A stretch of DNA of 64,000 nt from contig JBBMOA010000002.1 of the NCBI GenBank assembly GCA_037954235.1, positions 20,522,509-20,586,508 of the forward strand, given 5' to 3'. The translations under genes were made by a program, and so were the position numbers. Source of the DNA: Aulostomus chinensis. Its lineage: Eukaryota > Chordata > Actinopteri > Syngnathiformes > Aulostomidae. The notes below the pieces were generated by a model. It saw only the letters and a program-made list of their open reading frames with translations. It had not been told where the DNA came from and searched no databases. This document shows, one piece after another, positions 34,430 through 45,961 of the stretch. Positions within the stretch are counted from its first letter, which is position 1. Each line of letters starts with the position of its first letter.

Positions 34430-34850
34430 ATGATGCCGTAGCCTCAATCAGCCTTTCACCCCTGCCCTGAGACAAGGTAACGGCATCCATTCCCCTGACT
34501 CCAGGTCAGTAAGTAAGCTTGTATTTTTGGACGGCTGCTGCCGATTGTGTATGCACTTTAATAAGCAGGCTGCAGGTCAGGCAGATTTATAGGCCCGTGG
34601 TGGGGTGGAGGGACCGGACTCCCTTGGCCTCCAGCTTCCCTCTGCGCCATTACGCCAGAGTGAGATATAGTGGGATATTGATCCCAATGCCACTTCATTT
34701 TGCAATAACTATTACACGATATTCTCCCGGGCTGCGCATGGCTCCTGATTTATGCTGCCTTGCTATTTACATTAGCAGTAAGTGTTTTTCTATACCAACT
34801 GCGGAGGGTCTTACAGCCACACAAATGGACATGTGAACATTCACATTCCA
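34430..34850. promoter_or_regulatory. Candidate conserved enhancer-like element
   Basis: About 400 bp of complex sequence with TTTTGCAATAACTATTACACG (TGCAATAA at 34701-34708), TGATTTATGCTG and TTTACATTAGC. It resembles vertebrate conserved non-coding elements in texture: long stretches of mixed composition, no simple repeats, homeodomain-type cores. CAG|GTCAGTAAGTAAG near 34505 looks donor-like, but no matching upstream acceptor is clear. Confidence 0.38.
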
Positions 34851-35198
34851 TACCATACCTGTCTTTTTTGTTGCCTTTGATGCCTTTTCACCGAGGCAGG
34901 GGTGCTTAACACACCGCAGCCTTCTCAGTGAGTAATGAAAGATACAGATATAAACATATTGAGAAATACATCCCAGCCTTCATTACAGTTGCACAATTGA
35001 CCTTGAGGCAATGATATTCTCTTGTATTATATCTTATTTAGAATACCTGCTTGATCACATCCTCTCTTCAGATCCCTATTATATTCACGGAGATATGTTT
35101 CTGAATTATTTCATTCTCATTAACTGCTCAAAGTGATATACAGATAGAATTTAAAACAGAAAACCCTCTTGTGCGTGTCAGTGTGCATGTGCATGCAC

Positions 35199-35219
35199 GT
35201 GTGTGTGTGTGTGTGTGTG
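35199..35219. repeat. (GT)n microsatellite, short
   Basis: About 10 GT units in a wider alternating GT/GC stretch (35171-35225). Confidence 0.93.
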
Positions 35220-35399
35220 CATGCGTAAAAAATGTATTCTTAATAGTTTATTTGCTTTTACATATTGCTTTTATTTCCCCCCATCAAATGGATTTACAGT
35301 AAGCACATCTGCCATTATACTGTAAGTAGCTGATAAAACTCATATAAGATACATTTCAGATGGAGATGTTTCCATTTACTCCGTGCTGAGTGTGTCTAT

Positions 35400-36180
35400 G
35401 AAACAAATTTAATTAAATGCTGCCAATTGGCAAAGCATCTCATTAGAAAGTCATTGTTGTCACGATGAGGTTAATTAGGATAAACAGACTGGGCCTCCTC
35501 AACCTGCACTGCAACCAGCTGCCTACTCCAGAGCTGGGCCTTTGCCAAAGTGGTTTCCCTCGCAGTGCCAGGCTGGTGCTGAGTGTTTGTTTACACACAG
35601 GAAGCCGTGTCAATGGCAGAGTGGGAGACATGAATGAGGTGGAAGGGTGGGAAACAGACCCTGTATAGTGCTGACATTCCCACAGGCAACCCCCACAGGA
35701 GGCACTGCGCACCAGATGCTGTCAGTGTAACATTGTGCCACAAGACAAAACAAAAGGACTAATGACCCTTAATTGCTCGGGAGCTGTTTAAAACCAGATG
35801 AGTGTCGCCTAAGCTGCAGTATGTAAATCAAATCCCCCTCGTCGCCCCTCTTCCCGGCCTACTCCCTAAGCTCACTCCCCTGGCACAATCAAGTCTTTTT
35901 CTGATAAGGGGGCGGGCAGCTTAGCAGGCTTGCTGCCAAGTGACGGGAACTGGCAAGCGTGGTAATGTGAAGACACTTGTTGCTACAATGGCTGCCTGTT
36001 ACGCCAGCACATGGTAGAGATGAGGTGACTGAGGAACGCGTGTGAGGAGCAGATGGGCATCCTACAGCCTCCACGTGCTTCCATATTAAACATGGTGGTA
36101 GAAAAGAAGCGTGCTCGGCTTCCGACTCTGTGTGCATGCCCCATTCATTAATAGGCCCATTCATATGCAACACTAAGTTT
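35400..36180. promoter_or_regulatory. Cluster of candidate conserved non-coding elements
   Basis: Nearly 800 bp of complex sequence. Notable parts are CATTGTTGTC (SOX-like, 35452), TTAATTAGGATAAACA (35471-35486, homeodomain joined to a forkhead TAAACA), CTTAATTGC near 35768, TTCATTAATAGGCCCATTC near 36145, and several NFI-like TTGGCA/TGCCAA halves. Open frames on both strands (35465-35668 plus; 35712-35443 and 36173-35889 minus) show no known protein. The block is bounded on the right by a (GT)n tract. Confidence 0.42.
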
Positions 36181-36234
36181 GATTGTATACAAATGCCCCA
36201 CTAGGGAGGAAAGGATTGCCAGTGAATACAAGTC

Positions 36235-36268
<34 letters not shown>

Positions 36269-36288
36269 TGTGTGTGTGCGTGTGCGTG
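36235..36288. repeat. (GT)n microsatellite, interrupted
   Basis: About 27 units with AT and GC interruptions. Confidence 0.96.
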
Positions 36289-36289
36289 C

Positions 36290-39200
36290 ATTTGCTGTCT
36301 GTTTGCATATCTTTAAAAGAGTGAGAGTTTGTTCAGAAAATTCGGAGTGTTTGGCTGCTGGGGAGATTGAATGTATCACCACATTATGTCATGTCAATGT
36401 ATTTTTTGTCCGTGTTGTATCAGAAACAAACACAATATTGCATCTGTATTTAAGTCATTCAAAAAGAATATAATATTAATCCTACTTAATCATATTAACT
36501 ATGAGCCATATTGCTGTCAGATGGAGCTCCAGACCAGGCTGACGTCTGCAACCTATAACCCAGTGAGATGTGAGCAACGTGCCCCTGTGTCCCGCTGCTC
36601 CCGCCATACCCATTAACATCTCGCCTTAATGCATTTCCTATACCTGCATGTTTTTTTCCTGCTATGTAGAGTCTCTGATGATTTAAAGACAGCAACAAAC
36701 CTGTCCCATTTTCAGAGTGACATTATTGATAGACTGTCACCTCAGATTGTAGGTAACTGCTAATGGTTATTTTATGGTGCGTATGTCAAATCTGATGTGT
36801 TTTTTTTTTTTTTGTTCGCCATGTCTCTTAGGCTTTCTTTTCCAGTTTTATTTGGTTTATTGTTAGCCTAAAGATCATTGCCAGATGTTTATTAGAATAA
36901 CCAGAACTCCCTTACAATGTACTACACCAACAATAGTAAAATTGACCTTCCAAGTAGTACTGAGAAACACTATTTGTTCTGATTCTTTAAGTTAACACAG
37001 TACCACAATACTTGTCATACAGAAGTGAGATTTCTCTTGTCCAAGAAAAATGTGCATAGCCAAATAATAGATGGGAAAATGTCAATCAGAGCATTAACAT
37101 TGCTACATTATTTGGTTTCTATGTCCTTTGTGATGTTCCTTAAGAAAGCGTTCTTCCCAAACAGAACATAACCTTCTCCTCACCCCTCGACTCTTTATCC
37201 ACTCCAGCGTTGTCTCCCTGTGAACCTGTTTCCCCCCTCTTGTCATGGATTAGCCTCCATACTTGCGTGAACAAAGACCTGCATGTTTATGTGTTGGTCC
37301 GGGTGTTGTGTGAAGAGGAGACGTGTCTCCCACTTATGTCAGGATCTTAGAGGACCCCAATTTGTTCGGCATTAATCAGAACACCTGCTCAGGGAGCACC
37401 CTAGTGTCAGTGCCTGACTTGGTCCCTCTGGTTTCCTGACCGCCAGACTTTTTTTTTTTTTTTTTTGATTCACCACTTGAGTCATCAGTGCTATTTGAAA
37501 TCAATTTAATGACTGTGCCTGTGACTAAAATGCAAATTGCGCATGAAGCAAAAAGGAATCCATTCGTGATGAAGCAATACACAAAGGAATAAGAACAAGA
37601 GGTCCGAAAAAGGAACAGGGTGCTGGTGCATTGGAGATTAAACAGCAAAATGTAATTGAAGTGTTGTTCCAGCAGGTGGGCATAAACATAACACAGAGCA
37701 AGTAAAAGAAAGTTGAGTCTGGATTAGCACTATAACAATGACACTGTACTGCTGCTTCCTGAAGGACAAGGCATGCAAGAGAACAATGACAGTGAAAAAA
37801 AGGAGTAAAATGCTGTGACAGGACAAGGAAGACTAGGTCAGAGAAAGGCCAGGAAAGAAAGGGAGTACAAGAAAGAGGTAGCAGAGGAAACAAATGAATA
37901 AATTCATGGGGCACAAAATGAAAGGAAGATGGAGGGGAGGGGAGTGAAGAAAGGGGGTTGGAGTCATCAGTGGAAGATTTTTATTGTCCGGACACAGGAG
38001 ATGCACACAAAAGCACTGGGAAGATTCAATTAAGTATCATATGCAGTGACCTTATTGCCATGGTTACGGAACAGTGGAAAATATTAATCAAGCCTGCACT
38101 CGCAACAGGGGAAAGATGGTGGAAGGAGAGATGGAAGGAAAAAAAGGCAATGACAGAGACAGAGGGTGGTAGGAGAGAGACAGAGGATAATGGCATCGTC
38201 TCTGCATGTGTGTTTGTGTTTGATTTTATGCATGTGATAACAAGTAACCCAGCGAAGGTCACTGATTGGCCCCCACCAAGGGTTGACACGTGTGTAGGGA
38301 GAGTGAACGTGTCATTTCTAATGATGGATTTTTGACTACTTTTTCTGAAATGTGTTTAAAATGCAAATGCAAATGCTAGAATAACAACTCAAAGAGGATG
38401 AGGAGTCTCAAAAAGAAGTCAAAAATCATTTCATACAGCGGAGCAACTTTTCAGCACGTTCCTCTTCTTTGTATTTCAGGATGAATTTCATGCATTGATG
38501 CCTTCTTAGCAACAAATGGAGAAAAAAAATCTCGGAATCCATCACACGCGTGTGAATTCATTGATAGCAAAGCTCAAAATTGTTTGCCACATGAAAATGA
38601 AATGTTTTTATCCATCAACGTGCTACCTTCTGTTTAAGGTTACACTTACACATGGTTCTAAATAAATCCTCTAAAAACCAGCGCTTGCATATTGTTACAG
38701 ACTCCGACAGAAAATTATGACAATCATTTTCAATCATATTCCATTATGATATTCCTCTCAGTCATATTTCCCTGCACACTGCAGAGGGGGAAAGTTGAAG
38801 ATTGTTCTGTTTGATGAAGCTGTAGAGTGTTTGCTCGCTGTCTGCAGGGACTGTCTTGAAAACAATCTATCTGAAACTCCCCCGCTGAGCAAAATGTTAA
38901 ATAAACAAAGGCAAGGATAAACAAAATCCCTCCATTTCAATGTCACTGAGAAGAAAGCTAACATTTCAATGCTGCGATTGTGATAAGAAGGTGGCAGCCC
39001 TAACGCAACCACCGTTTAAACTTTGGACACATGGTGTGTATATTTTTTTCCTCCCTTCAAAATAGTTAATTATAAATATACTGACTACGGAAATATATTT
39101 GTACTCTCCGGTGCATCAAAACACTTCTAAATGAAGGATCAGGAAAATATTCTCTCTTACTCACTAGTTTTCCTGCAGGAAAAAACAACTGTACACTACT

Positions 39201-40075
39201 TTTTAAAGTACAATTAAATTAGGTATATCTCCGTTTTGTACTTCAGTAATACTGTGTTGGGCACACAGAAACACATTCAAGATCCACCACAAAGTTTTTG
39301 CGAAAGTAAATGACTGTATCTTAAATCTGAATTCACCCTTTTATCACATGTAAACTGCCTGCGCGGCATCTTTCTTGGAATTAACCCCAATTAAAAAAAA
39401 AAAAAATACTCCTGATAAAACAAGTCATCTTAAGTCTGTCAATTTCATATGGCATAGCGTGTTTCATATTTTTTTCAGCTGTAATCTATTTTTCAGTAAT
39501 AGTGTCATATATTGTCTTTTCATATACTCAAACCCAGAGCTGGGCCTTGCTTATATGTTTTTGTTTATTTCCTGTCCTTGTCTCTTATAGTATTGTTTGT
39601 ATTTTATGTAACGTTGAATATTTCAAGTTGGATACGTGTCCAACTACAATACACTTGGTAAGGAAATGGGATTCTGATCCCTGAATTGAAAACTGATTGC
39701 GGCATGTAGCAGTTAAAAAAAAACAACAACAGAATTTTACAAATAGGAAAGAAACAATAACTATATTGTGAACAATTTAAAGAACAAAACCTGTGCAAAG
39801 GTTTAGTATTGAGCAACATAAAGTAGAAACTGGACAAAGAAGATTCATTTTAAAATGTTGGAGGGAGTTTTTTTTTTCTTTTAAAGTGCAGAGCAACGGA
39901 CAATCGCAAAGTATAACAGTGCTTTTAGATTGACATTTGCTCTGTTCCTACTAATTCAGATCCAGAGTCAGAGTATCTACAACTCCCACCGTGGTTCCTG
40001 TGGCAGAGCCAGTCAGGACCTCTGAATGATACGCAGGCTGAGGTGTAACAGGAGAGGGCCTGAGCAGAGTGGCTG
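36290..40075. other. AT-rich non-coding DNA
   Basis: No gene is recognised. T runs occur at 36800-36813 and 37449-37466. A purine-rich stretch at 37790-38190 gives a Lys/Glu/Arg-rich plus frame (37958-38335) and a Ser/Leu/His-rich minus frame, both composition artefacts. Complex patches at 36520-36620 (with CTGACGTCTG) and 37140-37380 may be weak regulatory candidates. Confidence 0.5.
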
Positions 40076-40079
40076 TTAA

Positions 40080-40340
40080 AGTGCCTGATGTGACCATGAC
40101 CACTTCCAGAAACAATTTAATTCCACAGCTTCAGCCATCTCCAGCTGATCTACTCCTCCAAGGTCATTAACTGTGCCACTGAAGGTCACATGATTAATGA
40201 GTGACAGACCCTCTGGTGCAATAACGTGTATGAATGTGGCCCATTAATTAGACAGGGGGGCCAGTGAGAATGAATGGCCAGGGACAGCTTGGCCCCCTCA
40301 CAACCCTGTCCTTCCCACACCCCATTTTTCATTTTCATCT
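40080..40340. promoter_or_regulatory. Candidate conserved element with two nuclear-receptor half-sites
   Basis: Two AAGGTCA half-sites in the same orientation (40160-40166, 40182-40188) are each followed within a few bases by a TTAA/TTAAT core. Further on are GTGCAATAACG (about 40216) and CCCATTAATTAGAC (40241-40254). AAGGTCA is the extended half-site used by monomeric receptors such as ERR, ROR and NR5A. Function is inferred. Confidence 0.38.
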
Positions 40341-40539
40341 GCACAAACAGACATCCAGCTAGAATATTCCCAAAACACCACAGACTCAAAACACAACAAC
40401 TGACAACCAGTATTTAATCTGCCTAGTAACTAGAAAATATACATTAAAGCCCTTCAACTAAAGCACGCAACTGCATTTACAAAAAAAGCCAGGAGGTTTC
40501 TACTGGTTCTAATCTAAAAATAAAGGCAGCTTCTTAGAT

Positions 40540-41090
40540 GTGCTGTTGGCACTGGCCTCAGGTTGATGCGGGTATCAAACATCAGAATGTTGTGTTGTTG
40601 CTGTCCTTTTCCAGGGGTATGATAAGCCCTCTGCATTACTGAGGGCAATCTCCAAGAGGAAATGAAACATTCTGCTGCCACAGACTGGCTTTATTAGAAG
40701 ACAACGAGTCCGGCCTTTCAGGATATACAGATCAGGAGATTTAATTGATGCTGACCGACTGTCAATGCGCTCCTATAGCTGGGAGAAACAAGGCTGTTTA
40801 ACACTGCTGCATTGTAAATAGTATTCATTTCTCAGTCTAATCAACGTAATGCAATTCCAATAAGTCCATTTCTTAGAGTGGCCTTGTTGATTTGAAACCT
40901 CATAGCCCTGTTTTATTTCACCAGTCCCAACAAATGTAATGGCTGCTAAGTATATTGGGCAATAATATAAGAATGCTCAACATCCAGTGCATGCATTTCA
41001 ATTTTACCTTGAGGTCAGAGCATTATGGATATACCCCAGTGGTGTCATTAATCATAAACACATGCACTGTTTGTAATAACAAGCAGTAGG
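40540..41090. promoter_or_regulatory. Candidate conserved enhancer-like element, about 550 bp
   Basis: A long run of complex, simple-repeat-free sequence with TTTAATTGATG (40739), TAATCAACGTAATGC, GCAATTCCAATAAG, GGGCAATAATATAAG and TCATTAATCATAAAC. All six frames are repeatedly stopped, so coding is unlikely. One of the strongest enhancer-like blocks by appearance. Confidence 0.42.
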
Positions 41091-41094
41091 GAAA

Positions 41095-42040
41095 CAGACT
41101 TCAGTGAAGATTTCAGCACAAGGAACACAGTGGCTATCTATCTGAACACTTGACACACTCCACCTGGGTCACTCTCCTCCAAAAGCTAGCACACGGTCAG
41201 GCAACCAGTGAATGTACCATAGACACGTTTCCAATCGTCATTGACCCAGAAACATAATAAACAGTGACAGGGTAAGCCAAACTCACTCTGCACACAACCC
41301 AGGAAAACAACATCTTTTAAAAACAGAATGTGCAGATATGTGTTTGTGTAATGATGTTTTATCGTGAGATGAATTCTAGGTCACAGATATTTATTTGTAG
41401 TTATGAATATGGAGGAATAATAATTTATGAGGCACGCTGATAATAAACATAATTTTGAAAGGTGCTGCTGACTTTATTTACCGCTATTTTTTGTGTTTTT
41501 TTTTCTAAATGAACAACAAAAATAATAAAAAAAAAAATAAAATAAAATTCTTGCATCTTATCAAACATTCAGAGAACTCCTTGACCCTTCTGAATAAAGC
41601 ATCTCTCTGGAGATTTGACACACATCTTTCAGCACAGATCTGAAGACAGCCATGGATGTTGTTTGCCCTCTGATATATTTTTAATATTCAGATCATATCA
41701 AATATGTCCTCTTTCAATAATTGATCTATCTATCTACTCGTAACATAACACATGCTGAGCTTTGGCATGTGATTCCTCTGCCCCCAGCCAGTATATCTTC
41801 TCCCTTCTATTCAATATGATCAGGAGTGCTCCGGCTGCTCCCTGGATGTGCTGCACTTGGCCAAGGGAACTATGGAGGGCATGCTCCATCAAACACTGCA
41901 ACCATAACCTAGCTGTCGCTCAATAATGCTGTAAAGCTACATTTGCTCTGTCTAGACTCAAAATCAGAGATAAAGATGCATGAATAGATCTTTTTTTCAT
42001 CTTTTTAATTTTTCGAAACATCCTCTGTCCTTTTAAAACA
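41095..42040. other. Non-coding DNA
   Basis: AT-rich, with an A-rich run at 41517-41550. A GC-richer patch at 41780-41910 has a pyrimidine stretch ending in CCCCCAG and a frame reading SGCSLDVLHLAKGTMEGML before a stop. It has no recognised homology and no donor, so it is not called as an exon. Confidence 0.5.
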
Positions 42041-42041
42041 T

Positions 42042-42043
<2 letters not shown>

Positions 42044-42113
<70 letters not shown>

Positions 42114-42140
42114 TACACACACACACACATATACATATGT
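42044..42140. repeat. Compound (AT)n(CA)n microsatellite
   Basis: About 59 bp of pure AT followed by about 28 bp of CA with one interruption, then ATATACATATG. Pure AT of this length can extrude cruciforms and is often unstable in cloning. Confidence 0.97.
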
Positions 42141-42144
42141 GTGC

Positions 42145-42515
42145 ATTTATAAATGCATAAAAAATAATTCAGTGATGAGTGTTGATTGTTGTTACCTGAT
42201 ATATTCATTCAGATGCATTTAAAAAATTCTATTAGACCAAATCATTATCATGTAAGATACATACTAAAACACATTTTCAAAAGGAATATAATGCAACATA
42301 AAGTATATCAGGGTTTAATGGAGTGTTTTTCAGCCTTTTGACCAACATCATCTCCTGTGGTGGCTCATTTCCTTAGTGCAAGAGGTTCCCCACTCTCCAT
42401 GGCGGCGTCAGGGGGCATGGTGGATAAAATGCGAGATGGAGAGAAGGAGCATAGTAGAAGAGGGAAACCATGCTGGGAGAAAGGAAATCTTCCATGTGCA
42501 GAAGCAGAGTGGCTA
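42145..42515. other. Non-coding DNA, nothing specific seen
   Basis: An AT-rich left half and a purine-rich right half. A minus frame at 42654-42373 has no family resemblance. Confidence 0.5.
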
Positions 42516-42519
42516 GAGG

Positions 42520-42740
42520 ACATTTCACGCTAATGGCGGCCGGGCCAATTGAAATGACTGCAACGCTGCATGATTTGAAGGTCAGGAGACAGCGGATTAT
42601 ATTCCAGTGATGGCGAAGGGGGATTGGAGGGGTAAAATCGCGCCTGCCCACCAACCCGCCCCTCTTGCTCTCCTGAATTATTGCAGAGCAGCCAAGATGG
42701 AATCAACATAACACCAAACCCTGCTGCCACCATTACTCTT
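42520..42740. promoter_or_regulatory. Candidate conserved non-coding element
   Basis: CACGCTAATGGCGGCC followed by GGGCCAATTGAAATG (homeodomain cores with an inverted CCAAT-like motif), then GCGGATTATATTCC. The sequence is complex and locally CpG-containing. No exon is seen. Confidence 0.32.
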
Positions 42741-42744
42741 ACAC

Positions 42745-44295
42745 ATAGAACACCACGGAACACAGAGCATTTCTGAGCCTGTATATATGATAATTGAACA
42801 ATTCTGCCCTGAAAATTCAGTAGCTGAGTTCATGAAACCAAACACAATATAGCACTTGGCTCTTGACCTAAGATACACACAGGTTTATTTCACAAAAGTG
42901 CATTTTTATCATGTAGAAATCCTACATTGTGCCACATGTAAAGTTAGGATTAAATTATGATAAAATTGTACTTTTTGTATTATCAAAGCATGATTAGGCT
43001 TTTTCTTATTCTTATCAATGAGATCATAAAACAAATAATTATATTTCTCCCTGTACTCGTAGATGACACATTGAATAAAAGAGCATGGCTGAAAAAGCAC
43101 AATTATTTTTCAGGATTGCAGATGAGGGGTGCAAAAGTTACTCACACATGACAACAGCATAAAGTGATTACGCACATGACTGCAGTAATAAGCTGTGATA
43201 GGATGTGGAATGACCATACATATTTACTCCAGACATTGTGCAGGACAAACCAACATGAAGCGCATTTTCATACGATGGATATTTCATTTTTAGAAAGATA
43301 ACCCTGAGACTAACACGGACACCAATATGACATCAACTAATGAGGCAACAAGGATGTCAAGAGGAATTTCAGAAATCATGGACATTAATGTAATTAAACT
43401 AATCCCTTGGATGCACCAGAATCTGCTTGATATGATTTCATAACTTCTGGAGGATGTGCGTTTTTTTTTTTTTCCCCATCTTCTTCTCCACAATCCCCCA
43501 CTAGACATTGTCAACGTTTTTAATATCATCAGACTTATTTATATATCTGTTTTGGTCACACTAGAAAATTGTGTTCCAAGCAGGAGAGGCAAGTATTTAG
43601 ATGAAGCTGATGACATTACAGTGACTGTAAACTCTAAATATCCAAGCCAAACTAGCAGTGACAGTGTGGAGACAGACGTCTTATGGGAGGAGAAGCGAGG
43701 CAAAACTTTCTAACTAGCTACTGAATTATCCATAAACAACAGGAAATGAGCCCACATGTTCACGTTACCAAAAACTTCTCATCCAAATCAGGAAAATGTC
43801 TAATCTCAAGTATCGATAATAGTTATGCAATATTACACTGTATTTTTGACAGGAAAAACAATGCATAATTCTGTGCAAGCTTGAAATATTATTCTGAGTC
43901 AGATTTGCACTATTATAAGCCACATATGTATAATATATAGGTTAATATCAAACTGCACCGACTATAATGGTTAATTTCATTTATAGACAGGTTATTACCT
44001 TATTTCTTGTATTTCATAGCCTCGCATATCCCTGAAGCCTTGTACATCACACAATTCAACTGTAAAAAGTGGTAGTAAAAAGTTTTTCCTCACACTGGTA
44101 ATTAACTCAATTACCTTTAAATATGTATGCATGAAAATTAAAATGGCCTGGGGTAAAGACATATGTGTTTTTATATATTACATAAACCTGTAATGTAAAT
44201 GACTGATCTGTGTGCAATTTTATTACATAAATATTAATCATAAAATGGATGATTTCAATTCAAATATAGACATACAACTTTTCCCCAAGTCACTA
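42745..44295. other. AT-rich non-coding DNA
   Basis: No genes or named repeats. There is a T run at 43459-43472. Short frames (for example 43456-43713 plus) read through the T run and have no family signature. Confidence 0.6.
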
Positions 44296-44299
44296 TAAT

Positions 44300-44600
44300 G
44301 TTTACAGTGATGGTGCTAAAATTTGCAGGGTTCCCCCACATGCTACAGCTGCTGGTAAAACTCTCCAGCAGATAACAAGCAACCAAGGCAGCCAAGTCAA
44401 TCCAGTGCATGTTTGAATGGCTGACCATGTTAAGCTCTTAAAGCAGGCATTAATCCAGGATTTTAGGAGCAGAGTTAAGTTTGGCACATTATCATGGCAA
44501 GGCCCAGACCTCAGCCAGAGTTTAATCAGTGTGTAGAAGCACTGACAGCCCCAGGCACACAGACCTGACATGAACAAGACTACAAGCGGGCTAAAATAAT
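44300..44600. promoter_or_regulatory. Candidate conserved enhancer-like element
   Basis: Contains CAGCTGCTGG E-box (44346), CAAGCAACCAAGG, GGCATTAATCCAGG (OTX/bicoid-type TAATCC, 44449-44456) and GAGTTTAATCAG. The 91-codon minus frame across it (44577-44302) is Trp/Cys/Leu-rich without a family match and is taken as chance. Confidence 0.36.
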
Positions 44601-44604
44601 GGCT

Positions 44605-45770
44605 GAGACCATTAAAAGCTACCTAAATGCTTTGATATTCAAAGATTCATCCGACCTGATTCATCAGTAACTACACTGCAGCAAAACAGAGATTAATTTT
44701 CTCGGCAAAATGAATGTACTCATCTCCCTGAGTTAAACATACTACAGCAGAGACTTGCTGAGAGAGTCGGCTCTGACGGAGCCTGAGTGACCTCTCTGGC
44801 CAGTCTTAGTCTCAGCGCTGGCCTCACCCCTCCAGACCAGACCAGACCTGACCAGAGCAGAGAAGAGCAGACAGAGCCTCTTCCATTGCACTTGACTCTT
44901 GATACACACAGGCCAGCTAAGATGATCTGAGATAGCAGTGCAGACAGACAAACATATTAAGAGCTGACAGCTGCTCACAATGTATCTGCATCATCGTGTT
45001 TTGGCACAAATACTCATCAACCAGCATGGCAAACAATCACACACACACAAACAAACACAATAAACTAGTGCATGTTGGCACATGCACACACACACTGATC
45101 CTGGAGTACACACCTAGGCTTGGGTCAACGTTTAGGTCTGGAACATGTGCTTAGGAAGCTGCTTGTGTTTGTTGGCTGATGTGGGATATTAGCGGTCATG
45201 TTTTGACTGATAAATCTGCCTGCATGGTGCAGATCTTGAGTTATCATCTGACATATGAGAAAATGCCAGAGAAGCTATGGGGAGAAAAGAGAGGAAATTG
45301 AATGACGGGGGTGAGGAAGGGGTGTTTTGTAGCAACCCTATGTTTTATCCTTATTCTCCCTAGCAAACATGCCTGTAAACACATACACTATGTGTATGGA
45401 AAGCCTACACACATTCAACTCAATCTACATGTTCAGTTCTCACTCCTGTGTCTACATTTATTCTGCTTCTGTCATAAGCACAAGAGGAGATGAATCACTG
45501 TATGGCTAATACACGTGTCCAAAATAGTCTGGTACGCTTGTAAGAATACCTGCTACTTCCTGTGTGGGATTTCTGAAGCTTAGAATCTGGATCATCACTG
45601 TGGAGCGGGCTTCATTTAACTATCTGCTATATTGCAGACAATGCAAATACATGGTGATTAAGAATGAGCTGAAATTTTGATTTAAACTTGATTATTGCAG
45701 CATATTAGAGGACAAAATAAAGTACCTGCAGCATATAATCAGGTGGAGCAGGAAAGGAAATGATTTCATA
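44605..45770. other. Non-coding DNA
   Basis: No gene is recognised. A run of degenerate CCAGACCAGACCAGACC units (about 44833-44860) is a short 5-bp tandem repeat. Confidence 0.5.
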
Positions 45771-45777
45771 TGTACAA

Positions 45778-45822
45778 TTATATATACATATCTATGTGTG
45801 TATATATATTTACATATATGCA

Positions 45823-45879
<57 letters not shown>

Positions 45880-45910
45880 GTATATATATTTATGTATATG
45901 TATATGTATA

Positions 45911-45957
<47 letters not shown>
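45778..45957. repeat. Compound (TG)n(TA)n(TATG)n microsatellite
   Basis: About 180 bp of alternating TA, TG and TATATG units ending in more than 40 bp of pure TA. The Tyr/Ile frames in three registers are artefacts. Confidence 0.97.

Positions 45958-45959
<2 letters not shown>

Positions 45960-45961
<2 letters not shown>

Noticed and set aside
37958..38335. 125-codon plus frame, Lys/Glu/Arg-rich
   Set aside because: Composition follows the purine-rich strand; there is no domain, no splice context, and an equally open antisense frame.
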